Assembly: GCA_947626065.1 (NCBI GenBank)
Contig: CANQQT010000016.1
Span: 1-39,783, forward strand
Direction of reading: 5' to 3'
DNA length: 39,783 nt
DNA from: an uncultured Clostridia bacterium
Lineage (GTDB): Bacteria > Bacillota > Clostridia > Oscillospirales > CAG-272
Position 1 is the first letter of the stretch. Each line of letters opens with the position of its first letter. The notes below the pieces were generated by a model. The model searched no databases. It saw only the letters and a list, made by a program, of their open reading frames with translations, and had not been told where the DNA came from. Both the position numbers and the translations under genes were made by a program. Below are positions 16,412 to 25,550 of this stretch, piece by piece.

Positions 16412-18221
16412 CTAAATTTCCTCCTTCCAATTTCCACTCAAAAGCTCTTGCTATCCGATATGCTTTTTCACGAATAACCATATAGTTCCGCTGCTCTTCT
16501 GTCCATAATGCAAAGTTAGGATCAGCCTGCATATCTTTTAGAATCTCTCTTTCGATCAATGCAGTGATATTATCAAATTCTTCTTTGCTCGGTCTCCATC
16601 CGTATCCCACTCTTGCGACAAAAACATCATTGTTTCGTGTAATGTTTCCGATTCTTTCAACGTTTTCGTTGAGCAATAGAGAGAAATCCTTTGTTGACAG
16701 CGGCGTCTCGTTCGTGTGGCTATGAAATATCGCCGTCCCAGGCGTTATTTTTGACGTATCAAACGCGACTTTATCCGCAAGCCCACTTGTGAACGGATCC
16801 CCGGCTTTGCCGTCTTTAATGAAAACGCCGTATTCATGCCCGCTCTTTTCCGAGAGTTCGTGAATCTTTGTGACAGCGTCTCTTTCTGCTTTCGACAACG
16901 ACAACTCCTCAAAATCATCGAAATTTCCGCGCACGCTTTCCGGTATGGCCGACGGCCTGTCGTCCTGCTTAAGCAAGGTTTTAACTCCGGATTTGGTCTT
17001 TCCGCTGTTATACTTCCTCGCCGCCCCGCTCGCCGCCGCCGCTTGTTGTCTGTCCCACTTCGCAACCTGTAACCGGTCTTGTAGTTTCTTAAGGTTATTT
17101 TCCTCGCAGAAATCGTTGTATTCTTTATTCTGCTTTTGAAGTAGCGCGGCCTTGCGTTGATATTCCTTCTCTAACTCTGATTTTACCACAGAATCCCCCT
17201 CGCTGTCAAGAGCTGTTTTTCGCCCCATGACGTCGCGCTTCGTGTTCCGGATTCTGCGTTCCAGCGCCCTCTGCCTCTGCTGTAGCTCGTATTCCTTTTG
17301 GTTCTCCTCACTGTCGAAATCCCTGAACGGATTGTTTACACCGTCACCGGGGCCGAAGCTGTGCCGACAGTTCCACCCGCACAAGCCTTCGCCGGTTCCA
17401 TACCCCGTAACCGACAGGGGAGGGAAGCGTTTATCTTTTCCGTTTCGGCTGTAAAACTTCCCCTGCCACCAGAAGTGATTCCCGGGATTTTCTCCGCCGT
17501 CCCCCGGACGCGCTCCTAAATGGGAAGATACCAGAACGATATCCCAGTCCATTTCCTCCATCCGCGCTTCCGATATCTCCGCCGAAGTCTGCCCGGCTCC
17601 CGTTCTCACGGCTCGCAAGGTTGCGGTTTCTATCGTGTCCCGGTGATAGATCATCCCGTTTTCGTCGGTATAATTGACGTATACCCCGCCGCTTGCAATA
17701 TCGTTTACGGCCTCTTTGACGGCCTGAGTATAGCCAACTGCCCCCGACATCGTCAAGTGATAAGCTTTGTCGCAAGACGAAATAAAGAGCCTTTGAGCGG
17801 CGTTCGCGGTCGTCCGGGTAAAGTTATACCATTCCCCCATAGTCGCCTCATATCCGCGTTGAATGAGTCGCGTGAAATAGGGAGCCTGTAATGCCGGAGA
17901 GGGGGAAAGCCCGGCGGCAAGGTATATCTTGTCATCGTAAGCAAGAGACTGAATCCCGACGTCCTGCATTGCCTCCGCGACTTCCCGCTCCTGTAGTTTT
18001 GTTCTCCGTGCGATTTCCTTTTGAATATCCTCCAAAAGAAAACCGGCGTCCCGCAAAACCTCCAACTGCCATTTGTCAAGAGGAGTCAATATGTAATCGG
18101 CGCCGCGCCCGATTCGCTCCATTATCCGTTTAATTATCCTGTTGATGATATCGGAGTGAAGCTCTTCCGCTATCTGTTCCGCCCCTTCGGATATCCTCAA
18201 AAGGTACTCCGGTTTTAGCAT
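16404..18221 (-). CDS. Phage minor capsid protein 2 with C-terminal toxin-like extension
   Basis: 605 aa; N-terminal Phage_min_cap2-like (GAGQTSAEISEARMEEMDWDIVLVSSHLGARPGDGG); C-terminal HSHTNETPLSTKD. Confidence 0.8.
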   Translation of the reverse strand: MLKPEYLLRISEGAEQIAEELHSDIINRIIKRIMERIGRGADYILTPLDKWQLEVLRDAGFLLEDIQKEIARRTKLQEREVAEAMQDVGIQSLAYDDKIYLAAGLSPSPALQAPYFTRLIQRGYEATMGEWYNFTRTTANAAQRLFISSCDKAYHLTMSGAVGYTQAVKEAVNDIASGGVYVNYTDENGMIYHRDTIETATLRAVRTGAGQTSAEISEARMEEMDWDIVLVSSHLGARPGDGGENPGNHFWWQGKFYSRNGKDKRFPPLSVTGYGTGEGLCGWNCRHSFGPGDGVNNPFRDFDSEENQKEYELQQRQRALERRIRNTKRDVMGRKTALDSEGDSVVKSELEKEYQRKAALLQKQNKEYNDFCEENNLKKLQDRLQVAKWDRQQAAAASGAARKYNSGKTKSGVKTLLKQDDRPSAIPESVRGNFDDFEELSLSKAERDAVTKIHELSEKSGHEYGVFIKDGKAGDPFTSGLADKVAFDTSKITPGTAIFHSHTNETPLSTKDFSLLLNENVERIGNITRNNDVFVARVGYGWRPSKEEFDNITALIEREILKDMQADPNFALWTEEQRNYMVIREKAYRIARAFEWKLEGGNLDV

Positions 18222-18244
18222 TTCTCCCCCTCTTCTTCTCCTTC

Positions 18245-18847
18245 TTATGCCGTCATGTATACAAGAGTCACAGCGTGGTTGTGCAAATTCTCAAGCCTGC
18301 TTTCGCTCCCCTTGTCCGGCTGTCTGAGAATGATTCCGCCCTCTGCGCTAACACCAAGGGAGAAGTTGCCGCCGAGGTATTGCGTCACGTCGCTTTCCGG
18401 TTTCGGGATTACGTTCCCGGTAGTCTCCGCAGAATAGAGCGTCATGTGTTCATCGCTCTCGCCAGATGTTGCGATTTCCTCCATCGCTCCCGCGTCGGCA
18501 GAGGCGACGCCGTCAATGACTGTAAGCGTCAAGACGGCAAGCTTTATTTGTTTGAAAACAACTCCGGAAGCGCTCACCTTTACGCGGACATTCCACTGCT
18601 TACCGTCGAACGGGTCAGCGGTAAAGCCACCGTATTCAAGGCCTCCAGGCGTATAGCTAACCGGCGTGGCGGTTATAGAAGTACCACCAGACGGGGAAGA
18701 AGAGGAGCTTGTCGCCTCCTTTACTTTCTTTGCGATTTCCGAGAGGAAGACCTCCTCCCGCGTGATAGGCTCCAGCGTTTCGGAACCGTTAATAATTGCG
18801 CTATAGTAATTTTCTTTTCTCGTGATAGGCTCTAATTTATCGGCCAT
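18245..18847 (-). CDS. Phage structural protein with repeated EPITR motif
   Basis: LEPITRKENYYSAI...LEPITREEVFLSEIAKK at N-terminus; between portal and minor capsid genes. Confidence 0.55.
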   Translation of the reverse strand: MADKLEPITRKENYYSAIINGSETLEPITREEVFLSEIAKKVKEATSSSSSPSGGTSITATPVSYTPGGLEYGGFTADPFDGKQWNVRVKVSASGVVFKQIKLAVLTLTVIDGVASADAGAMEEIATSGESDEHMTLYSAETTGNVIPKPESDVTQYLGGNFSLGVSAEGGIILRQPDKGSESRLENLHNHAVTLVYMTA

Positions 18848-18877
18848 TTTCTTTCTCCCTTTCCTTGTTCTTTCTCA

Positions 18878-20299
18878 TTATTCTTCCTCACCGCCGCCCG
18901 GGATAATCTGCGGCGCGGTTACCTGTGCCTGGTTTTCCAGCTCCTTCGCGTCCGCCTCCGTGAAGCCCTCGAACTTCTGCAAGAAGTAAGAGAACGGAAC
19001 CTTACCGGCGATAACATAACTATACCAACGGGAGCGGTCTTCGTCGAAGTTGTAAAGCAAGTCGCCCCAATTGTAGACGATTCCCTCTTTCAGCTGTTCC
19101 CAGTCCTCAGCCGGTAGGTCGGTGTAAAGGTCGGCCATGACGTTCAGACTGTAGAAAAGCCCGTTCAGCGCGTGCTTCAGCTGGTCGCGGATATTCTTTA
19201 TCGTCCGCACCGTTTCTTGGTCGTTCGCCTCCACCTGCGTGGCGGTCATCATGCCTGTTTTTTCATCGAGAACGAACATCCCCTGAGAAAATCCGCACTT
19301 CGTGGAAATCAGTGCCAGTATGGAGTTAATATCTGCGATTCTGTCGCCGGTAAGAAGTGTTGCGACGTGTTCCTTCACTTCTTCGGAATCAAGCCCTCCG
19401 CCCATTTGCAAGCCCTTCACGAAGCGCGGAAGCTTCTGCCGGTGCTGGTCTGCATACATCACCGCCGACTCCGGGACAAAGGTTATATGCTTGCTATCGG
19501 CGACTTCTGATTTCTTTCGGCTCCACGCGACGTCCAGCGCCTCCAGCTCTTTAATCGCGTTATGCCAAATAGGCACACCCAGCGGGGAATAACGGTCAAG
19601 ACGATTCGGAGCCGGGTTTTTGAAATAAGAGAACAGCGGCCTTTCGACGTTATCAAGCGATAAATCCGGCAGAATTTCCGCCCACTCTCGAACCTCCGTC
19701 AAGGCGCACGGCTCGCCGATAGACGCGCCGGGAGTGCCGCTCTTCTTCTTGAAACAGTGGTTTGTGATTCTATATTTCCGGCCCTCTCCTTCTCCCTCGA
19801 AGCGATGCCATTCAAGCCGGGTATAGGTTGTTTCGCCCTTCGTTAGCTGAGTTTGAAAAACACACCCCAGAATGTTCCCGTTACTATCGATTTCGGTTGG
19901 CGCGAATCCGCCCGGCTCCACGTAATCCACATTCGCCCCGTTCGGCTTGAACATCAGGCCGCAGTTACCCAGCGCCTCCGATACCTTATCATTTATTACT
20001 TGCAGAATATAATCGGCTTGTTTCTGCAAATACTGCCCTCGCGGTGTGTTCGGCATATTTATCCCGATATCCAGAGTAACAAGCCCCGCCGTCACGTCGT
20101 CGATGAATCCCGCGAAATTTATACTTTCGATATCGTCTTCCGGGTCAATCCAATACGGCCTCCCGGAAGTGATATTCGTAAAGCGGTCAACCCACTTCTC
20201 CATTTCTCCGGAATAGAGCAGATCCGTGTTGAACTGCTCCTCGATATCTCGTCTAAACAACCTATTCCACACCGCCTTTATAAAGTTTATCAGTCCCAT
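18878..20299 (-). CDS. Phage portal protein
   Basis: 473 aa, downstream of terminase; portal-like sequence. Confidence 0.85.
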   Translation of the reverse strand: MGLINFIKAVWNRLFRRDIEEQFNTDLLYSGEMEKWVDRFTNITSGRPYWIDPEDDIESINFAGFIDDVTAGLVTLDIGINMPNTPRGQYLQKQADYILQVINDKVSEALGNCGLMFKPNGANVDYVEPGGFAPTEIDSNGNILGCVFQTQLTKGETTYTRLEWHRFEGEGEGRKYRITNHCFKKKSGTPGASIGEPCALTEVREWAEILPDLSLDNVERPLFSYFKNPAPNRLDRYSPLGVPIWHNAIKELEALDVAWSRKKSEVADSKHITFVPESAVMYADQHRQKLPRFVKGLQMGGGLDSEEVKEHVATLLTGDRIADINSILALISTKCGFSQGMFVLDEKTGMMTATQVEANDQETVRTIKNIRDQLKHALNGLFYSLNVMADLYTDLPAEDWEQLKEGIVYNWGDLLYNFDEDRSRWYSYVIAGKVPFSYFLQKFEGFTEADAKELENQAQVTAPQIIPGGGEEE

Positions 20300-20305
20300 G
20301 TGCTA

Positions 20306-20908
20306 TCACTCCGCTTTTCCTGCCCATTGTTCTGCCATAGCCTTTGCTATTCCGGGAAATGTTTTCGCCCGGTTCTTCTGCCTTTCCTTACCGCCTTTGT
20401 TGAACCAATTCCCTGCTATTTTTGTACTTTGCCTGTTTTCCTCCGGCACTATGTCTGTCGGCTCTAATTCCGGCAGCCCTTTCAACCATAAGCACGTTTT
20501 TTTCTTGTATGGGTGTCCAAATTGCCAAGGCTGAATACATTGTGTGTATGGCGGTAATCCGTATATTTTACTTGGGATAGGATTTTCAACTGCAATCTTC
20601 GGGCAATCGGCGTTATATAATTTCATAAAAAATTCTTTTGCCTTTAATCCCTTTTGCAGTCTTTCCTCGTTTAATACGCCTTTCGGAAACAAAAATCTTG
20701 CGCCCGCATTGGAAAGATATGTACAAGGCGGGTGCGCTATAATCATATCCCATTTCATTTTCAAAAGCTGTGTCACGTCCTGCTGCAAGTGCCATTCCGG
20801 GTGTCCTCCCGAACAAGGCTCTATATCACACGAATAGGCTTCATGCCCTAACCTTCGCAGCTCTTTTGTAACCGCTTGACTTTCTTCGCAAGCCACTAAT
20901 ATTCTCAT
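20306..20908 (-). CDS. Phage DNA (cytosine) methyltransferase-like protein
   Basis: MRILVACEESQAVTKELRRLGHEAYSCDIEP (SAM-binding-like), HPPCTYLSNAG, VENPIPS motifs. Confidence 0.65.
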   Translation of the reverse strand: MRILVACEESQAVTKELRRLGHEAYSCDIEPCSGGHPEWHLQQDVTQLLKMKWDMIIAHPPCTYLSNAGARFLFPKGVLNEERLQKGLKAKEFFMKLYNADCPKIAVENPIPSKIYGLPPYTQCIQPWQFGHPYKKKTCLWLKGLPELEPTDIVPEENRQSTKIAGNWFNKGGKERQKNRAKTFPGIAKAMAEQWAGKAE

Positions 20909-20919
20909 CGCCTACCTCC

Positions 20920-22110
20920 CTATATAACCCACTTATTCAACTGCCGCGCCACCGTATAGATCAGGTAACGGTCAGCGTCCATGTGGTGGTCGTTCTGCTT
21001 TATTACCGCGTCTTCCTCGCTTTTGTCGTCCCATGAATAGCTCTGAAATTCCTTTATGGTCTCAACACAGCTTTCATGAACGGAATAAAGCCCATAATTC
21101 AAGTATTTTGTAAGCTCCTGAATCCCGTTCAGGACGTCATTATTGGCCGCTCTTGCAATATATCGCCCATGCTTTTTTATCGTCTCAATAAACCCCGCCG
21201 CCGACGGATCTATAATAATTCCTTCGATAGGGATATTCCCTATTGCATCACACATTATCTTATAATATTCTTCGTTATCGAGTCGCCCGCTCTTCCGCCC
21301 GTCGTGGTGGATTTCCCGGATTTTCCGCACCTTCCCGCCGGATATCTCATAAACGCCACCAGCGAAAGGATTTACCGTACCATAGTCGAGCGATACGAAA
21401 TACCGTGCTCCCGCTCTCTTCTCAACCGGGCCGGTAAACACATGTTTTTCCCGGCTAAACATCGGATAAACAAGCCCTTCCGCAAGCGCCCACTCGCCCA
21501 AGATATAGCGCTGGTAATAGACGCTTCCCTCATACTCGCGGCACATATCCCGCACAATATCCGGGTCAAGAAAAGGATTATCGAAAATCGTGTATTTCTG
21601 TACGTAGATATCAAGCTCTTTGTTGTCGATAAACTTTTTCAGCCAGTGATTCGGCCCTTGCGGGTTTAATGAGCCATCAAAGCAAGAGTAGGGCTTGTCA
21701 AGTCGGCTTTTCAGAATCTCAAAGACCTCTTTGCTCCAGTCTGCGACTTCATCGCCGTAACAATATTTTATCGACGAACCACGCAATTTTGAAACCTGAC
21801 TAACCTTTTCCGCTCCGAGGCAATACACCTTTTCCCCGAACAAATAGCAGATATTCTGACTGTTTATCTCACCGACAAGAGCCGTCCCCCAGATATCCCG
21901 CATAGGCTCAAGAACATTCCGCTCTATTGTGGATTTCGTAACTCCAAGAATAACGGCGAGCCCCGGCTTCCCGATTCGTGCGCGGATACGTTTCGGAATA
22001 ACACACAGAGTGTCAATATATGTTTTCCCGCTCCGAGTCGCTCCTGACTTGATGCACCATCTCTTGTTGGCGTTATCAAGGTATTCCCTCTGCATTTTGC
22101 TAATCGGCAT
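20920..22110 (-). CDS. terL: Terminase large subunit
   Basis: 396 aa, SGATRSGKTYIDTL ATPase motif, DYGTVNPFA nuclease motif. Confidence 0.92.
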   Translation of the reverse strand: MPISKMQREYLDNANKRWCIKSGATRSGKTYIDTLCVIPKRIRARIGKPGLAVILGVTKSTIERNVLEPMRDIWGTALVGEINSQNICYLFGEKVYCLGAEKVSQVSKLRGSSIKYCYGDEVADWSKEVFEILKSRLDKPYSCFDGSLNPQGPNHWLKKFIDNKELDIYVQKYTIFDNPFLDPDIVRDMCREYEGSVYYQRYILGEWALAEGLVYPMFSREKHVFTGPVEKRAGARYFVSLDYGTVNPFAGGVYEISGGKVRKIREIHHDGRKSGRLDNEEYYKIMCDAIGNIPIEGIIIDPSAAGFIETIKKHGRYIARAANNDVLNGIQELTKYLNYGLYSVHESCVETIKEFQSYSWDDKSEEDAVIKQNDHHMDADRYLIYTVARQLNKWVI

Positions 22111-22514
22111 TATACGACACCGCCAATTTCTTTCAGTACTTCGTCAAGCTTTGCAAGCGTGTTTTCTCCTGCGGGTGTCGATTTCGTGAATTTGTCAACA
22201 ACAATTCCGAGGGCTGTCGCAATCTGCTGTAAGGTGGCGTTTTCCAGTTTTTCCGGGTCGGCCAGAGCCTCAAGGTATTTGTCGATGATATCTTGAGCCC
22301 GCTCCTTTCGCTTTTCCATGTATTCCAGCATATCAAGCGTATTTTCGGCCCTTTTTTGTCGGCATTTCTCGGCGGATTGCTCGTCTTCCAGCACCCATTT
22401 TTTCACCGTATTCCTCGCAACGCCATATTTCCGCGCCACAGCGCTATAATTTTCGCATTCGACAAAATCAGCAACAAGCCGTTTCTTCTGCTCATCCGTC
22501 AATCTGTCGGCCAT
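22110..22514 (-). CDS. terS: Terminase small subunit
   Basis: 134 aa with N-terminal HTH, directly upstream of TerL. Confidence 0.8.
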   Translation of the reverse strand: MADRLTDEQKKRLVADFVECENYSAVARKYGVARNTVKKWVLEDEQSAEKCRQKRAENTLDMLEYMEKRKERAQDIIDKYLEALADPEKLENATLQQIATALGIVVDKFTKSTPAGENTLAKLDEVLKEIGGVV

Positions 22515-22657
22515 TTCACCATCCCTTGCTTCTTATGTTGATTCCGACAACTCTTTCACAATCTCAATTTCTCTTTTAAAATCTCCTTTTCCCTCCTCCC
22601 ACCCGCTCGGTTTCACAATCCCAAGCAATCTTATTTTATCACACTTTTTTTGACGCG

Positions 22658-22675
22658 TGCCCAATATATTGGGCA
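22658..22675. promoter_or_regulatory. Perfect 18-bp palindrome, candidate operator
   Basis: TGCCCAATATATTGGGCA between XRE gene and terS. Confidence 0.6.
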
Positions 22676-22690
22676 TTCCAAAAATTTTTT

Positions 22691-22900
22691 TCAAGGGTAA
22701 TAGAAATCTTCCGGCGATACTCTCAAAGCCTCCGCTATGCGAATAATAGCGCCATATGTTGGCTCACACTTTCCGCGCTCGTAAAGGCTTATCATGTTCT
22801 TTGAAAGACCGCTTAATTCGCTCAATACGCGCCTGCTGATTCCCTTTTTCTCCCGTATCTGCTTTAGCTTTTTCGGAAAAGGGCTTCCCTCGGTACTCAT
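22691..22900 (-). CDS. XRE-family transcriptional regulator
   Basis: 69 aa, KLKQIREKKGISRRVLSELSGLSKNMISLYERGKCEPTYGAIIRIAEALRVSPEDFYYP. Confidence 0.9.
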   Translation of the reverse strand: MSTEGSPFPKKLKQIREKKGISRRVLSELSGLSKNMISLYERGKCEPTYGAIIRIAEALRVSPEDFYYP

Positions 22901-22918
22901 GACTTCACCCCTTCACGG

Positions 22919-23017
22919 TCATTTCTTGCGGTTATGAAACAGTGAATATACCAAAAGCGCCAAAAACTCGGAAAGAACGGTCGCCAATACTCCGACGAAA
23001 AAAGGATTTATATACAC
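22919..23017 (-). CDS. 32-aa membrane microprotein (GTG start)
   Basis: Minus strand GGAGGGATAGAA-GTG; translates VYINPFFVGVLATVLSEFLALLVYSLFHNRKK*. Confidence 0.6.
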   Translation of the reverse strand: MYINPFFVGVLATVLSEFLALLVYSLFHNRKK

Positions 23018-23019
23018 TT

Positions 23020-23298
23020 CTATCCCTCCTTTTTCTCCGGCTTTTCCGGCTTTTTGAACGAAACGCGGCCCTCATCCAACGCCTCCTGAATCAGCGCGTT
23101 CGCGATGGGGCATATCCTGTAGTCGTAACTGTAGCAGAAGTTTTTTTCATGACGATACGCGTCTGCGTAATTTTCAAACCTGAGAACCGTTTCCTCTCCT
23201 CCTGCTAACCCGTCGCACGTAACGCCGAACCATCGGGAGTTGGCAAAAGATTTGTGATGAAAGGGGCAAATCGCATAGCTCTGAATGTTTTTTCCCAT
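23020..23298 (-). CDS. Phage Cys/His-rich small protein
   Basis: 92 aa ORF in early operon, ICPIANALIQEALDEGRVSFKKP. Confidence 0.55.
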   Translation of the reverse strand: MGKNIQSYAICPFHHKSFANSRWFGVTCDGLAGGEETVLRFENYADAYRHEKNFCYSYDYRICPIANALIQEALDEGRVSFKKPEKPEKKEG

Positions 23299-23302
23299 GT
23301 TC

Positions 23303-23653
23303 CTACACCTCCCTGATTCTAATTCCGAAAATCCAAAGCATAAGCTTGCGCTTGATCACGTAATCCCTCGTTCTGATTCCTTTTGCGTCTTCGACAACCG
23401 TCTGCCCCGTCTCTGCATCTTTGTACACAAAATCGGCAATATAGGCGCATTCTCGCTCGATTACTTTTCTTTTCGCGTCCTTCTGCTCCGGGATAAGGTT
23501 ATATTTCACCTGCCGCTGAAGCTCCTTTATTACCCCGGCTTTTTCAAGAAGTCGTAGCTCTTGCCATCTCCGGGCCTCTCGCTTACTGTCGAAAACCTCC
23601 CCGGAAATCCGCGTCCTTTTGTTTCGGTATTTGTTCATCCGTCTCCACTCCAT
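23303..23653 (-). CDS. DUF1064-like nuclease/resolvase
   Basis: KYRNKRTRISGEVFDSKREARRWQELRLLEKAGVIKELQRQVKYNLIPEQ. Confidence 0.75.
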   Translation of the reverse strand: MEWRRMNKYRNKRTRISGEVFDSKREARRWQELRLLEKAGVIKELQRQVKYNLIPEQKDAKRKVIERECAYIADFVYKDAETGQTVVEDAKGIRTRDYVIKRKLMLWIFGIRIREV

Positions 23654-24450
23654 TCTTTCGCGGCCTTTTCCATCACGGCATAACTTCTCCGCAATGCGCG
23701 GTCGAAGAAATCTTCCGCGTCAAAGCTCTTTTCTCCCTCCGGTGGCGTTTTCGCAGATAGGGCATTCTTCTTTGAAACCTTCTCGCATCTGTCGAAAACG
23801 ATCCCCTTGTACCCGTTTGCCATTGAATCGTCAATAACCTCGATAACGGAATCTTCGCCATATTCACGCGAAAACTTTTCAACACGGGAAATCAGAGCCT
23901 TCACCCCTGCGGGCTTGTACGCGCCTTTTCCCTTGTAAGAAAGCCATTCGGATACTTTCCCTTTCATCCGGTCAGATAGGCCGGAAGAGTCAAGCTCCGC
24001 CTGAATTCCGGATTTTCCGGGCACTTTCTCGCCCTTTTCCCCCGTGAGGGGGGGACAATAGGGGGGGAGAGAGTTATATATTTGTTCTTGTTCTTTATTT
24101 ATGCCATTTTCGCTATCGGTTTTTAGCGTTCGGCAGCGTTCGCTATCGTTCGCCATTTTCGCTATGCCCGAATCTTCGCCTTTTTTCCATCTCGCGGAGG
24201 CTCCATTTGCTCCCGCTCTTGCGTTCTTTTCGCACTTGTCTTGATATGCGGCCTTTGCTCTTCTGATATCCTCAGATATGAAGTCGTACGCTATGCTTTC
24301 CCGTCCCGCAAGCTCCTGCTCCTCTCCGGTCTCGCTGAACACTGTCAGCGCCCGTACAAGGCGCCCTAACTCTTGATCTGAGAGCTTCGCCGTCTTGTTC
24401 ATATAATCGTGATACCATATGAACCCTTTGCCGCCTTCGTTTGAAGACAT
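23635..24450 (-). CDS. Replisome organizer-like protein (DUF6291-like)
   Basis: 271 aa, MSSNEGGKGFIWYHDYMNKTAKLSDQELGRLVRAL; next to SSB. Confidence 0.6.
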   Translation of the reverse strand: MSSNEGGKGFIWYHDYMNKTAKLSDQELGRLVRALTVFSETGEEQELAGRESIAYDFISEDIRRAKAAYQDKCEKNARAGANGASARWKKGEDSGIAKMANDSERCRTLKTDSENGINKEQEQIYNSLPPYCPPLTGEKGEKVPGKSGIQAELDSSGLSDRMKGKVSEWLSYKGKGAYKPAGVKALISRVEKFSREYGEDSVIEVIDDSMANGYKGIVFDRCEKVSKKNALSAKTPPEGEKSFDAEDFFDRALRRSYAVMEKAAKEWSGDG

Positions 24451-24478
24451 AAGTACCTCCAGAATTATTTATTTTTCT

Positions 24479-24910
24479 TTAAAAGGGTAATTCCTCATCT
24501 TCCTTTACTTCTTCAAGGCTTTCCGCCTTTGCCGTTCCTTCGACCGGCTCCGTTCTGACTTTACCGCCTCCGATTTCGTCCTTCGAATCCACGAAATAGA
24601 TCTCCTCGGCGCTTATTTCCAGCTCCGTCCGGTTGTTTCCGTTCTTGTCCTTGAATTGATTTGTCCGGATAGATCCCGAAATACAGATATTACTGCCCTT
24701 TTTGAAATGCGTTGAAACAAGCTCCGCCTGCTTTCTCCATGCCTTAACGGTCAAGAAATCCGTTTCCGCTTGCTTTCCATCCTCCTTTCTCGGCCTGTTT
24801 ACTGCCACGCGGAAAGCGCAAACCGGGATCCCGCTCGTCGTCTGTCTCAACTCCGGGTCAGCTGTAAGCCGCCCGCCGATAATCGCTTTGTTAAAATTAA
24901 AGTATGCCAT
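24479..24910 (-). CDS. ssb: Single-stranded DNA-binding protein
   Basis: MAYFNFNKAIIGGRLTADPELRQTTSGIPVCAFRVAVNR..., acidic tail ending EDEELPF. Confidence 0.92.
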   Translation of the reverse strand: MAYFNFNKAIIGGRLTADPELRQTTSGIPVCAFRVAVNRPRKEDGKQAETDFLTVKAWRKQAELVSTHFKKGSNICISGSIRTNQFKDKNGNNRTELEISAEEIYFVDSKDEIGGGKVRTEPVEGTAKAESLEEVKEDEELPF

Positions 24911-25550
24911 TTGTTTGTGTCCCCTTAACCTTCCAATTTTCCGCATAATTTTCCCAAAGTCCGGCAAGCATTAGATAGTCCACGAAATCCTCAATGTGTT
25001 TGGAGAAATCTGGCGTGTCGTACCTTCGGTAAGTCTCCGTGTAAAGGTCTTGGCCGTCTGACACAAGATAAATAAACGTGTCCGCCTCCGGGACAAGCTC
25101 GAAGTATGCCGAATGCTGACAAGCTCCAAAATACTTTCCGGGAAGATATGCCGCACTAAATGACTTGTTCAAAAACTTAACGTCGTAGATCGTCCCGGCC
25201 TTTATCGCGTCGGGGATCCCGACGAGCTCGAAATCCATCCCGAAAACCGTCAGCCGCTTTCTCAGCTTTACTTGAAAAACCGCGCCTTTCAGAACCTCCG
25301 CAACCTTCTTTATACCCGGCTCCCACATCGCGTGGGGAGTCCTCGTCTCCCCGTTCGCCTCCTTGTAGACTTCTGCCTCGAATTGCAAGCCGTTTTTCTG
25401 CTCGATAGAGGGCGTTTCCTCAAGTCTTAATATCTTTCTTACAAGGTCGTTTTCCGCCTCTTCTGCGACCGTTTCCGGGGCCGATAGCATATAGAGCCAT
25501 GAGCTTATCAGCGACTGCGTGATCTCGTACACGTTTTTATCCGTTCCCAT
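24897..25550 (-). CDS. PD-(D/E)XK nuclease-like protein
   Basis: FELVGIPDAIKAGTIYDVKFLNKSF motif; overlaps Sak4-like and SSB genes. Confidence 0.65.
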   Translation of the reverse strand: MGTDKNVYEITQSLISSWLYMLSAPETVAEEAENDLVRKILRLEETPSIEQKNGLQFEAEVYKEANGETRTPHAMWEPGIKKVAEVLKGAVFQVKLRKRLTVFGMDFELVGIPDAIKAGTIYDVKFLNKSFSAAYLPGKYFGACQHSAYFELVPEADTFIYLVSDGQDLYTETYRRYDTPDFSKHIEDFVDYLMLAGLWENYAENWKVKGTQTNGIL

